9,369 nt of DNA, from positions 1 to 9,369 of the forward strand of contig JABIFK010000659.1 in assembly GCA_018650745.1 (NCBI GenBank), read 5' to 3'. This DNA comes from Candidatus Latescibacterota bacterium. Lineage in GTDB: Bacteria; Latescibacterota; UBA2968. The translations under genes were made by a program, and so were the position numbers. Each line of letters opens with the position of its first letter. Position 1 is the stretch's first letter. Positions 1-6,947 of this stretch are shown here, in pieces. The notes under the pieces are model-generated. The model was not told where the DNA came from. It worked only from the letters and a program-made list of their open reading frames with translations, and searched no databases.

Positions 1-591
1 CCCTTACTCATTTCCGCCACATTGTTCGTCCCCAACTTGGCCAAAGCCGAATTTGACCTCCTGCAAACAGATTATGCTCCCGACAGTGTCAATTTTAAAA
101 ATTGGGAAGAATACGTCGATCAAAATCGACTGGACGACATGATCCAGGTAAGGCTTAAACTCAATACACCTTTTAATGAAAAATACCTCGATCTCAAACG
201 CTGGATCATCTTTTTAGAAGATGATGAAGAAATTGGATATGAACCACGCCAGGTCGAAGCCCGTGCTTTTTATCCCTTAGAAACCATCCGGGTTGCCGTT
301 CCGGGTCGTGAAGTAGAAGTCACGGATGTATTTGGTCAATACTTTAGCCCAATTCCCGGCGAGAAAGAGCGCTTCTACCTCGAAGCCCCTGCCCGCATCA
401 CCTATTCCGGAAATGAAAAATTGTTGCAACTCTATTTTCCGGGGCGAGACTTTCAAGGCAAACCAATTGTTGACGAAAAAACCAAATTCCTTAAACTTAT
501 AGTACAATCTCAAGTAACTGACTTTGGGCGCAGCGAACTCATCTGGCATATCAAAAAAACCAAACACAAAGTGCGCCCCCCTAAAGGATAA
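1..591 (+). CDS. Exported protein of unknown function, 5'-truncated by the window edge
   Basis: The reading frame is open from base 1 and stops with TAA at 589-591, so the true start lies upstream. The first codons read PLLISATLFVPNLAKAEF, the hydrophobic core and AKA cleavage site of a Sec signal peptide. The mature protein therefore starts near codon 17 and is about 180 residues long. A TTG at 22-24 could be taken as a start but falls inside this signal peptide, so it is unlikely. The mature chain has no cysteine, is rich in charged and aromatic residues, and alternates hydrophobic and polar residues as beta-sheet proteins do. It ends in a basic tail (KKTKHKVRPPKG). I recognise no domain. 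The stop is 4 bp before the next ATG, so it is probably cotranscribed with the TPR lipoprotein and acts in the periplasm or at the outer membrane. That role is inference from position and export signal. Confidence 0.8.
   Translation, partial: PLLISATLFVPNLAKAEFDLLQTDYAPDSVNFKNWEEYVDQNRLDDMIQVRLKLNTPFNEKYLDLKRWIIFLEDDEEIGYEPRQVEARAFYPLETIRVAVPGREVEVTDVFGQYFSPIPGEKERFYLEAPARITYSGNEKLLQLYFPGRDFQGKPIVDEKTKFLKLIVQSQVTDFGRSELIWHIKKTKHKVRPPKG
583..588 (+). promoter_or_regulatory. Ribosome binding site that sets the TPR lipoprotein start
   Basis: AAAGGA lies 7 bp before the ATG at 596. It overlaps the last codons of the upstream gene. It supports the start at 596 over an in-frame ATG at 524, which would put 24 charged, non-signal residues ahead of the lipoprotein signal peptide. 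Confidence 0.75.
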
Positions 592-595
592 ACAC

Positions 596-2524
596 ATGCC
601 CTTTATTGCCAAACGATATACGTTCCTTCTCCTCTTTCTGGTGGGGTGTGCGGCACAACAACCGCAAATTGATCTTCGCCCCGTAGAAAAAGAAACACCA
701 CCCCCGCCACCACAGGCGGTGAATGCATTTATTGCAGCCAAAATGGCCGAAGACAGAGGCAACATTGATCTGGCCATTAATGCCTTACAAGTGGCCATTC
801 AACACGACAGCACCTCAGCCACCTTGCATGGTGCCTTAGCGCGCAACCTCAATGCACGTCAACGCTATGTGAATGCCGTAGAGCCAGCCCAACGCGCCGT
901 AAAAATTGAACCGACCAATGCAAACTACCGTTTTGACCTTTATCGCAGCCTCATTACCGGTAAAAAAGACACCCTCTCGGCTTTGCAAGAACTTCAAGCC
1001 ATTGTCACCATGGCAAACCGGTATCATTTACGCGCTTACGATCAAATGCTGCAAATCTATAGCGCACAAGGCCAAAATCAGCTTGTCTTACAAACATTAG
1101 ACAGGATCGTGGCCTTACCGCGATTACGATCACAAGAACTCAGAATTGCCGCCCAAAATTATGTCAAATACAAAGCCGAGGATCGTGCCGAAGCTATTTA
1201 TCAAAAAATAGTCATACAAGAGCCTCAAAACTTAGAGGTTTATCTCAACCTTGGAGATCTTCAATTTCGCCGCCAAGATACAACAGCAGCGACACAAACA
1301 TTTCGCACGGCCCTTGTGCAAGACGAAACGATCAAAAACAAAATCACCCGGCAAAATGCGCGCATTTGGGGGCAATTGGTGCGTATCTATCGCTGGGAAT
1401 ACCAACTGGATCAACTCTTGGCAGAAACCCCGCTGGACACGAGTTTTGTTGAAACAATGGGCCAAGTCTTTCTCGACATGGCGCACGACCCCGGCACCAA
1501 GCGTGATGACAAAATTGAATTTTACCAACGCACAGAAACACTTTTAGACCGCCTTTTACAAGCATCACCAGACAAAGAAGCCTATCTGGCAACCAAGGCA
1601 CAGATGCTTTTAGAAACAGAGCGCCCAGTAGATGCCCGAAAATATTTTAACTTGGCCAACAAAGAGCAAGAAAAAGCCGAATACTGGCTGGGCATTGCAC
1701 GTACCCATATTGCCGAACGCAACTGGGACAGTGCGCAGAAATTGCTGGAAGAATTACACGGTATGGCTCCCGCCGATTCGCAATACTATCCACAAATAGT
1801 AACCGACCTCGCACAAATCTATCAATTTCGAAATGATATCACGCGCGCAAGAGAAGTCTACCAGCAAGCCGCTAATGCCGTGCCAAATGAACCAGACTAT
1901 CGGTATGCCCTTGCCAGAACCTATGTGCGCGATCAAAATTGGCCAGAAGCAATTGAACTCTTAGTACCCTTGCAAAATGAAATGGAAAACCGGCCCGATG
2001 TGTTATTTGACTTAGGACACAGTTATGAACGCTCTGGCAACATAGACGGAGCCGAAGGCGTGTTCCTGCGTTTGCTGTCGCTCTTTCCTGACCATGCAGG
2101 GGCCAACAATTATTTGGGTTATATGTTAACAGAACGCGGCGACCGCCTCAAAGAAGCCATTCGCTATATTCAAAAAGCCGTTCAGGCTGACCCGAAAAAT
2201 GGTGCATACCTAGACAGTTTGGGATGGGTCTATTACCAAATGGGGCAATACCGAGAGGCTATGGAATGGCTCGTGAAGGCCATTACGGTTGAAGAAGAAG
2301 CCCTCAAACAAGCCAACCCAAACAACGAACGCCAAATGGCCGCGCTTTATGAAAACCTCCAAGTCATTCACGAGCACGCAGGCGATGCAGCAAAAGCCAT
2401 TGGAGACCTGAGACGTGCCCGAACCCATTACGAACGTGCATTAAAATTTGCCCCCGACAATCAAACCGTGAAAGACAAGCTCAAAGAAATCGTCGAGGCA
2501 CCCAGCACGTCGGATGCGCAATGA
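596..2524 (+). CDS. Large TPR-repeat outer-membrane lipoprotein (LbcA-like)
   Basis: The product is 642 residues. It begins with a short basic N-region and a hydrophobic stretch ending in lipobox LVGC, with Cys18 as the lipidated residue. Ala follows at +2, so there is no Asp retention signal and outer-membrane sorting is expected. A proline-rich linker (PPPPP, about residues 35-39) leads into TPR helices that fill the rest of the protein. Clear TPRs include one near residues 60-110 (AINALQVAIQHD) and a run near 415-560. The C-terminal block near residues 503-560 (NYLGYMLTERGDRLKEA, then DSLGWVYYQMGQYREAM) is characteristic of the large bacterial TPR lipoproteins. In Pseudomonas aeruginosa the TPR lipoprotein LbcA scaffolds the periplasmic protease CtpA, and its gene is next to lolB. 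Here too the next gene is LolB-like and overlaps by 4 bp (ATGA). Family and location are well supported, but a CtpA partner is inference because no protease gene is in the window. Confidence 0.85.
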   Translation: MPFIAKRYTFLLLFLVGCAAQQPQIDLRPVEKETPPPPPQAVNAFIAAKMAEDRGNIDLAINALQVAIQHDSTSATLHGALARNLNARQRYVNAVEPAQRAVKIEPTNANYRFDLYRSLITGKKDTLSALQELQAIVTMANRYHLRAYDQMLQIYSAQGQNQLVLQTLDRIVALPRLRSQELRIAAQNYVKYKAEDRAEAIYQKIVIQEPQNLEVYLNLGDLQFRRQDTTAATQTFRTALVQDETIKNKITRQNARIWGQLVRIYRWEYQLDQLLAETPLDTSFVETMGQVFLDMAHDPGTKRDDKIEFYQRTETLLDRLLQASPDKEAYLATKAQMLLETERPVDARKYFNLANKEQEKAEYWLGIARTHIAERNWDSAQKLLEELHGMAPADSQYYPQIVTDLAQIYQFRNDITRAREVYQQAANAVPNEPDYRYALARTYVRDQNWPEAIELLVPLQNEMENRPDVLFDLGHSYERSGNIDGAEGVFLRLLSLFPDHAGANNYLGYMLTERGDRLKEAIRYIQKAVQADPKNGAYLDSLGWVYYQMGQYREAMEWLVKAITVEEEALKQANPNNERQMAALYENLQVIHEHAGDAAKAIGDLRRARTHYERALKFAPDNQTVKDKLKEIVEAPSTSDAQ

Positions 2525-3375
2525 TAAAGATCTGGAATCGAAAATCAGAGATCAGAAAACCGAAAGTCCAAACACAAAAAAGCACCACAACGAACACGCG
2601 TTGTGGTGCCTTTTTAATTTTTAATTTTTCCTTTTTAATTCTTTTATCTGGTTGTGCGAGCACACGCAGTCTCCCACCCGCCCCGCAGTATACAACGGCC
2701 TCTGAATTTCTTCACATCCTGTCCACACGATACGACAGCCTACGCAGTTTGAAAACACGCGCCAAGGTCACGCTCAAAATTGATGGCGTCCGTGAAAATC
2801 GTGCAGCGGCAGGTATTCTTTATCAAGCCCCAGATCAATTGCGCATCGACATGGCTGCGTTGGGCATGTCTTTTATGACAGCCATTGCCAATCAAAATAC
2901 ATTGGAAATCTATCTGCCACGTGATAACAATTATCTAACCGGTCCACCAGAAAAGGTTCTGGACACACTCACAGGCGTCAACTTGGTCTACTACAGTCTC
3001 ATCCAAGCCATTCTCGGTTTACCCAATCTGTCACCACTGGACCTGCCTCGCGTCACCCTGTTCAGACCCGATCAGAACCAACTCTTCTTAGAACTCACCT
3101 ATCCCCAATGGAAACGCAGACTCATCTTTGAGTCACGCTCGGCGACTTTGCTCGAAGACCACGTCTTTAACCTTGAAGGCGCATTGATCTCAAAGCGCCT
3201 GCTCTCAGGATATCACCAAAGCAATGGCTTTGTATTACCCAAGCACATTGAAATGCATCAAGGAGCCGATCTCATTGCCATTGATGTTGAAACGCACCAA
3301 AGCAATGTTGAGGTTTTAGGTGCAGATTTTCATATGCGTGTGCCGGGTGATGTGACACGACATACGATTGAATAA
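2521..3375 (+). CDS. LolB/DUF4292-like outer-membrane lipoprotein
   Basis: The product is 284 residues. A hydrophobic segment (residues 30-42) ends in lipobox LSGC, with Cys45 followed by Ala-Ser, which implies outer-membrane sorting. The mature part starts with a helix (EFLHILSTRYDSLRSLKTRAKVTL) and then beta strands (GILYQAPDQLRIDMAALG, LEIYLPRDNNYLTG). This is the half-barrel pattern of LolB and DUF4292 proteins, which receive lipoproteins or bind lipid at the inner face of the outer membrane. The ATG overlaps the TPR gene's TGA, implying translational coupling; no strong Shine-Dalgarno is seen. It is the only ATG, GTG or TTG in frame before the lipobox. The N-terminus is odd: about 29 polar residues precede the hydrophobic core, encoded by low-complexity DNA (KSEIRKPK) plus a terminator-like hairpin at 2582-2609. 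True LolB versus DUF4292 cannot be settled by eye. Confidence 0.75.
   Translation: MIKIWNRKSEIRKPKVQTQKSTTTNTRCGAFLIFNFSFLILLSGCASTRSLPPAPQYTTASEFLHILSTRYDSLRSLKTRAKVTLKIDGVRENRAAAGILYQAPDQLRIDMAALGMSFMTAIANQNTLEIYLPRDNNYLTGPPEKVLDTLTGVNLVYYSLIQAILGLPNLSPLDLPRVTLFRPDQNQLFLELTYPQWKRRLIFESRSATLLEDHVFNLEGALISKRLLSGYHQSNGFVLPKHIEMHQGADLIAIDVETHQSNVEVLGADFHMRVPGDVTRHTIE
2576..2615 (+). terminator. Terminator-like hairpin inside the LolB-like reading frame
   Basis: A perfect 11-bp stem (GCACCACAACG at 2582-2592, CGTTGTGGTGC at 2599-2609) encloses a 6-base loop. Six A's precede it (2576-2581). C and five T's follow it (2610-2615), and further AT-rich sequence continues from there. It has the form of a bidirectional intrinsic terminator. 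It lies inside the open frame, 61 bp after the coupled ATG, so ribosomes entering from the TPR gene would cross it. It may act as an attenuator or a polarity control, or be a leftover intergenic element absorbed into the gene. Confidence 0.7.
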
Positions 3376-3399
3376 CTTTCAGCGATCGCCCACTTTCAC

Positions 3400-6300
3400 C
3401 TACTCTATAATCCGGAACAATACTTCTCGGTTCACCATATGCCCAGTGTGATGATCGTGAATCTGTAGACTCAGTTTGTGAATGCCAGCGGGCACTTGCG
3501 ACACGTCAACGTGTAAATAGGTCAAGTCATCGCGCCGTTGGCCTTCGTATTCCGCCGTAACAACGGTTTCCATCTGAACACCTTGTTGGGCCACATTTTT
3601 AAGTATCTCTGAAAATTGGCTCTTGGGCAGCACATATTTTACTTTGTACTGTGACGGTGCGCGCAGCTGTTTCCGAGCGTGCTGTGTCCAATTTTGATTT
3701 TGTTCGCTTGTTCCCTGAACAGAATTGCGCTCGACAGTTTGATCATCTGGCAATGCAGCAAAAGGATCGCGTGGTGCCAACGCCGGTTCCGTTTCGGCAA
3801 TCACATCAAATTGCACAAAGCCTTGTTCATAGTTCACAGGCATAAACAGTGCCGGATCAATTTCATCTTCTTCGGGCGCGCCCACACGATACGCAATGGC
3901 ATACTTGCTCTTGCCAAATTCATCGCGGGTTAAATTATACATTTCTAAATAGACATATACGGGTTCAGACTGCGTAAATGTACGATTGGGTTGTGGCACA
4001 ATCTCTAAATCATCTCGTGCTTCTGGGAAAGGTGTTTCAGATGTAATATAGCTGGCCAACATCAAATCGCTGGCCATCAGCGTTGTATCTAAAAAGCCAA
4101 ATTGCCGCGCAATACGAAACGTGCCAATGGCCCCCGAATGCACATCGCGTGTTTCACCAATCAGCCGATAGTCTCCCGGGGAAACACGAATTTTCCGGAT
4201 GGACAACAGGTTGTTTTTACGCAAACTGTCCGCAAGGGTTTCAGCCGAATCGCTTCGCGTAGACAACATCACTTTTGCCTTTGACACATTGCGATAGGTC
4301 GGTTGCCAGTTGAGATCAAACAGAAACACACCATCTTGTAAATTGGCAGAACCTGTTTCATCTGGCCCCAACTTAGACTTGGGCAACGCATAGGCCAACT
4401 CAATGCGCACACTGTCTTGTTCTCGAAAGGCCGCCGCTTGAAAAGGCATATGATATTTGACACCTTGGTAAGGGTCACTAAAACGTGCAATTTGCTTTTC
4501 ATCTTCAAAAAGATCCCCGCCAAACCCATCGGACATCCGAAACACCAACTGAAAATCTTCGTAGAACCACGTCTCAGTCTGTCCTTCTGTCGCATGGTTG
4601 GCAGACAAACTTGGTGCGCCAAATGTGAGCGATGCCATAGACCGATCCACGGCACTCGGCACAAACTGACCGACAGGCAAACCAAAGTCACCTCGTTTGC
4701 TATTGCGTCCCAGGAAATGACCATATTTGATGTACGCGCTGCCCATATCGGTCTGCCACCCAACCACATTGTGCTCGGGGCGACCAAAACGCAAATTGGC
4801 ATATGCAATCCGGCCATAATGTTCCAAATGTTGCTCACTATATGTGGTCAAAAACAAGGGATCTTTTGCTCGCCAAAACCGATCCAATCCGTCTGCATCG
4901 CGTGCAATATCAGCGCGCTCTTCATCTGTGGCAATTAAATCAACAGACTCCATCATTTGGCGTTCATCATCTGACATTTGTGCCAAGGCCCGAGAATAGA
5001 AATCAAACGCGGCATCCATTTTACCCAACCGTTGTGCGCCCAACCCACTAAACAACAACGCATCTTTGTCATTGGGCACTTGCTTGAGCAGTTGTTGTGA
5101 AATGACCAGCAAACTATCAGGTCGCCCACTTTCCAAATACAACAAACCCAGCTGATAATAGGCATCACGATACGTCGGATCAGAATCCATGCTGCGTCTC
5201 AGAAAAATCTTTGCACGCACCAGGTCCTTTTCACTCCACTCCTGCCACTCCATCCAGTGCGCATTCATTCGGCCATCACCTTGCGTCTGATCTAAATGCG
5301 TCATATCGCTATACTTCAACGCATTTATCAATTTATGCTGCCCAATCTTATAAGCAGCATGTGCATTCTGAGGTGCAACATCCAGCACTTTTTCGTATTG
5401 CTGCTCGGCATTGAACCAAAATCCTTGCACCCACATCAAATCACCCATCGTCACGGCATATGTAACATTGTCTGGGTCTAAACGCATCGCTTCTCGTAAT
5501 GCACGCTGTGCCCATTGACGATGTGTGGGTGTATTTTTGGTCATATACAATTTTGCAAGTTCATGATGTGCGGGTGCATAGGTTCGGTCTGCACGCAAAA
5601 CTTTGCGAAACGCATTCAACCGATCATCAGTAGATACATCTGCGTTCAGCGCCATAGCGTGGTCGAATAAGATGTCAGCCTCACTGCGTGGTTCTACGGG
5701 TTTGTCGGACACACGCTTGCGCACCCATACATCGGAGCGGCTCTTCACATTAATCCAAGCCTGTCCTTTCCCTGTTTTGAAATCCAATGTGCCATTTTCT
5801 GGTGCGGTGCCAAATGCATTCTCAATCTTCCCACCCTCTGATGAAATCCGAAAACTCGCATCCACGGTCTCTGGCAAAAGCAACGCAACAGATCCGTCCG
5901 TTTGCACATCCAATGCGCCAGACTGGCTCACATTGCCTTCAAACGTCACATTGCCAGATCGCGACTCAATCCACCCGCGCTCAAAATCCTCACCCTGAAT
6001 ATGAATGGCTCCCGTTTGTGTTGACACAACCACATCGTTGCTTGTACCAGGAATATTCAAATTCACTGCCCCACCGTGTGCTTTAAACTGCAAGCGACCA
6101 TTTTTCTCGGGTCCACTTTGAAACCGAATCTCTCCGGTATAAGACTCAAAAATACCACGCACAAAACGATCACCCTCAGCCAAAATACGCCCACTCATTG
6201 TAGAGACATCGGCCTCACCACCCTTAAGATTCAGCGTAACCGATCCATTACCAGAAGACACATTCACACGTGAAGACATGGCCACCACCGACATTTTACC

Positions 6301-6873
6301 AGACACCGACTTAAACTGCCCATTGATCAATTCACCATACACTTCCACATCGCCACTCACCGTCGACACATTTGCATCGGTCTGCTTCAATTTGAGCACC
6401 ACTCGGCCTTGCATAGAAGAAACATTCACACGTGCACCCGTCACCTCCAAATGTACTGCCCCAGCGCGTGTATCTACTTGAACTTCACGTGGCGCGTCAC
6501 TTACCCGTACAGCACCCTGAACCGTGTGCACCCGCAAAATACCCTTCATATCTGACACAGCCACATCGAGCGAATCGCCGCGAATCTCCACACGGCTGTT
6601 CATTGGCACCCATACGGTTAAATTGGCACGCCCTTGTGCTACGCGCACAGTCGTCAACTCATCGCTACCAGACAATTGAAGGGCGGTGCCCAATACGTGC
6701 CCCTGAACACGCACGTCCAAATTGGGCACACCTACCAAATGCACCGACCCATTGGGCACATGTACATCGACAAACCCACTTGCCGATGCATTTTGCCGAC
6801 GATCAACATCTGTCTGCGCCATTGCGCTCACAGTGCCAATAACCAACAAAAATATTGTCCAGACAAACTTCAT
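3400..6873 (-). CDS. Large exported DUF4097-like / TPR / GWxTD-domain protein
   Basis: The product is 1157 residues from the ATG at 6873. An upstream in-frame ATG at 6894 lacks a ribosome binding site, while AGAGG sits 6 bp before 6873. A Sec signal peptide ends at AMA-Q (about residue 19). Residues 25-375 are short Gly/Ser-rich beta repeats (VSTVSGDVEV, VSTMSGRI, ESRSGNVTFEG) typical of DUF4097 'putative adhesin' beta-solenoids. Residues 398-643 hold TPR helices. Residues 665-725 carry the GWxTD signature: FWRAKDP, then HYGRIAYANLRFG, then GWQTDMGSAYIKYG. The C-terminal 430 residues are beta-rich and resemble the tail of other GWxTD proteins. Both DUF4097 and GWxTD lack a firm biochemical role. 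It is the third gene after an ECF sigma and its anti-sigma, 74 bp from the latter's stop, so it is probably part of an envelope-stress regulon. It ends 24 bp from the convergent LolB-like gene with no terminator between them. Confidence 0.85.
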   Translation of the reverse strand: MKFVWTIFLLVIGTVSAMAQTDVDRRQNASASGFVDVHVPNGSVHLVGVPNLDVRVQGHVLGTALQLSGSDELTTVRVAQGRANLTVWVPMNSRVEIRGDSLDVAVSDMKGILRVHTVQGAVRVSDAPREVQVDTRAGAVHLEVTGARVNVSSMQGRVVLKLKQTDANVSTVSGDVEVYGELINGQFKSVSGKMSVVAMSSRVNVSSGNGSVTLNLKGGEADVSTMSGRILAEGDRFVRGIFESYTGEIRFQSGPEKNGRLQFKAHGGAVNLNIPGTSNDVVVSTQTGAIHIQGEDFERGWIESRSGNVTFEGNVSQSGALDVQTDGSVALLLPETVDASFRISSEGGKIENAFGTAPENGTLDFKTGKGQAWINVKSRSDVWVRKRVSDKPVEPRSEADILFDHAMALNADVSTDDRLNAFRKVLRADRTYAPAHHELAKLYMTKNTPTHRQWAQRALREAMRLDPDNVTYAVTMGDLMWVQGFWFNAEQQYEKVLDVAPQNAHAAYKIGQHKLINALKYSDMTHLDQTQGDGRMNAHWMEWQEWSEKDLVRAKIFLRRSMDSDPTYRDAYYQLGLLYLESGRPDSLLVISQQLLKQVPNDKDALLFSGLGAQRLGKMDAAFDFYSRALAQMSDDERQMMESVDLIATDEERADIARDADGLDRFWRAKDPLFLTTYSEQHLEHYGRIAYANLRFGRPEHNVVGWQTDMGSAYIKYGHFLGRNSKRGDFGLPVGQFVPSAVDRSMASLTFGAPSLSANHATEGQTETWFYEDFQLVFRMSDGFGGDLFEDEKQIARFSDPYQGVKYHMPFQAAAFREQDSVRIELAYALPKSKLGPDETGSANLQDGVFLFDLNWQPTYRNVSKAKVMLSTRSDSAETLADSLRKNNLLSIRKIRVSPGDYRLIGETRDVHSGAIGTFRIARQFGFLDTTLMASDLMLASYITSETPFPEARDDLEIVPQPNRTFTQSEPVYVYLEMYNLTRDEFGKSKYAIAYRVGAPEEDEIDPALFMPVNYEQGFVQFDVIAETEPALAPRDPFAALPDDQTVERNSVQGTSEQNQNWTQHARKQLRAPSQYKVKYVLPKSQFSEILKNVAQQGVQMETVVTAEYEGQRRDDLTYLHVDVSQVPAGIHKLSLQIHDHHTGHMVNREVLFRIIE

Positions 6874-6879
6874 TGAAAA

Positions 6880-6884
6880 CCTCT
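6880..6884 (-). promoter_or_regulatory. Ribosome binding site that sets the large GWxTD gene start
   Basis: On the minus strand AGAGG lies 6 bases before the ATG at 6873-6871. The alternative ATG at 6894-6892 has no purine-rich site ahead of it. The chosen start also gives a compact signal peptide (MKFVWTIFLLVIG then AMA). Confidence 0.65.
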
Positions 6885-6903
6885 TATAAAACATTGAAGG
6901 AAT

Positions 6904-6929
6904 TCGGAGTCAAAAAAATGCCTCGTTCC
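6904..6929 (-). promoter_or_regulatory. Candidate ECF-type promoter for the GWxTD gene
   Basis: On the minus strand GGAAC (6929-6925) and TCCGA (6908-6904) are separated by exactly 16 bases that include a run of seven T's. This matches the GGAAC -35 and usual spacing of extracytoplasmic-function sigma promoters. Transcription would start near 6897, giving a leader of about 24 bases before the ATG at 6873. The binding preference of this particular sigma factor is unknown, so the call rests on general ECF consensus. Confidence 0.4.
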
Positions 6930-6947
6930 GATCCCTAACGCCTGTGA

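Noticed and set aside
22..24. TTG as start of the first gene
   Set aside because: The frame is open to base 1 and the preceding codons form the core of a signal peptide ending at AKA.
524..595. Upstream in-frame ATG for the TPR lipoprotein
   Set aside because: It would add 24 polar residues before the lipobox signal peptide and overlap the previous gene by 68 bp. The ATG at 596 has a proper ribosome site.
2481..2663. Minus-strand frame of 60 residues over the hairpin
   Set aside because: It is the complement of low-complexity DNA and the LolB-like start, with no ribosome site or family.
3382..3389. GCGATCGC palindrome between the convergent genes
   Set aside because: It is the HIP1 octamer of cyanobacteria, but one copy in a window with no cyanobacterial features is best taken as chance. 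It has no T-run, so it is not a terminator.
4269..4938. Long open frames on both strands inside the GWxTD gene, including 189-residue and 173-residue frames
   Set aside because: Their composition is Cys/Trp/Met- or Arg/His-rich without domain logic, and they overlap a continuous, well-recognised coding frame. They are shadows.
6874..6894. Upstream in-frame ATG at 6894 for the GWxTD protein
   Set aside because: No ribosome site precedes it, and it would fall at about the predicted transcript start. AGAGG supports the ATG at 6873.
6899..6930. Weak inverted repeat (TCGGA/TCCGA) after the anti-sigma gene as a terminator
   Set aside because: The stem is only about 5 bp and no T-run follows on the minus strand. 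The same bases fit better as a promoter.
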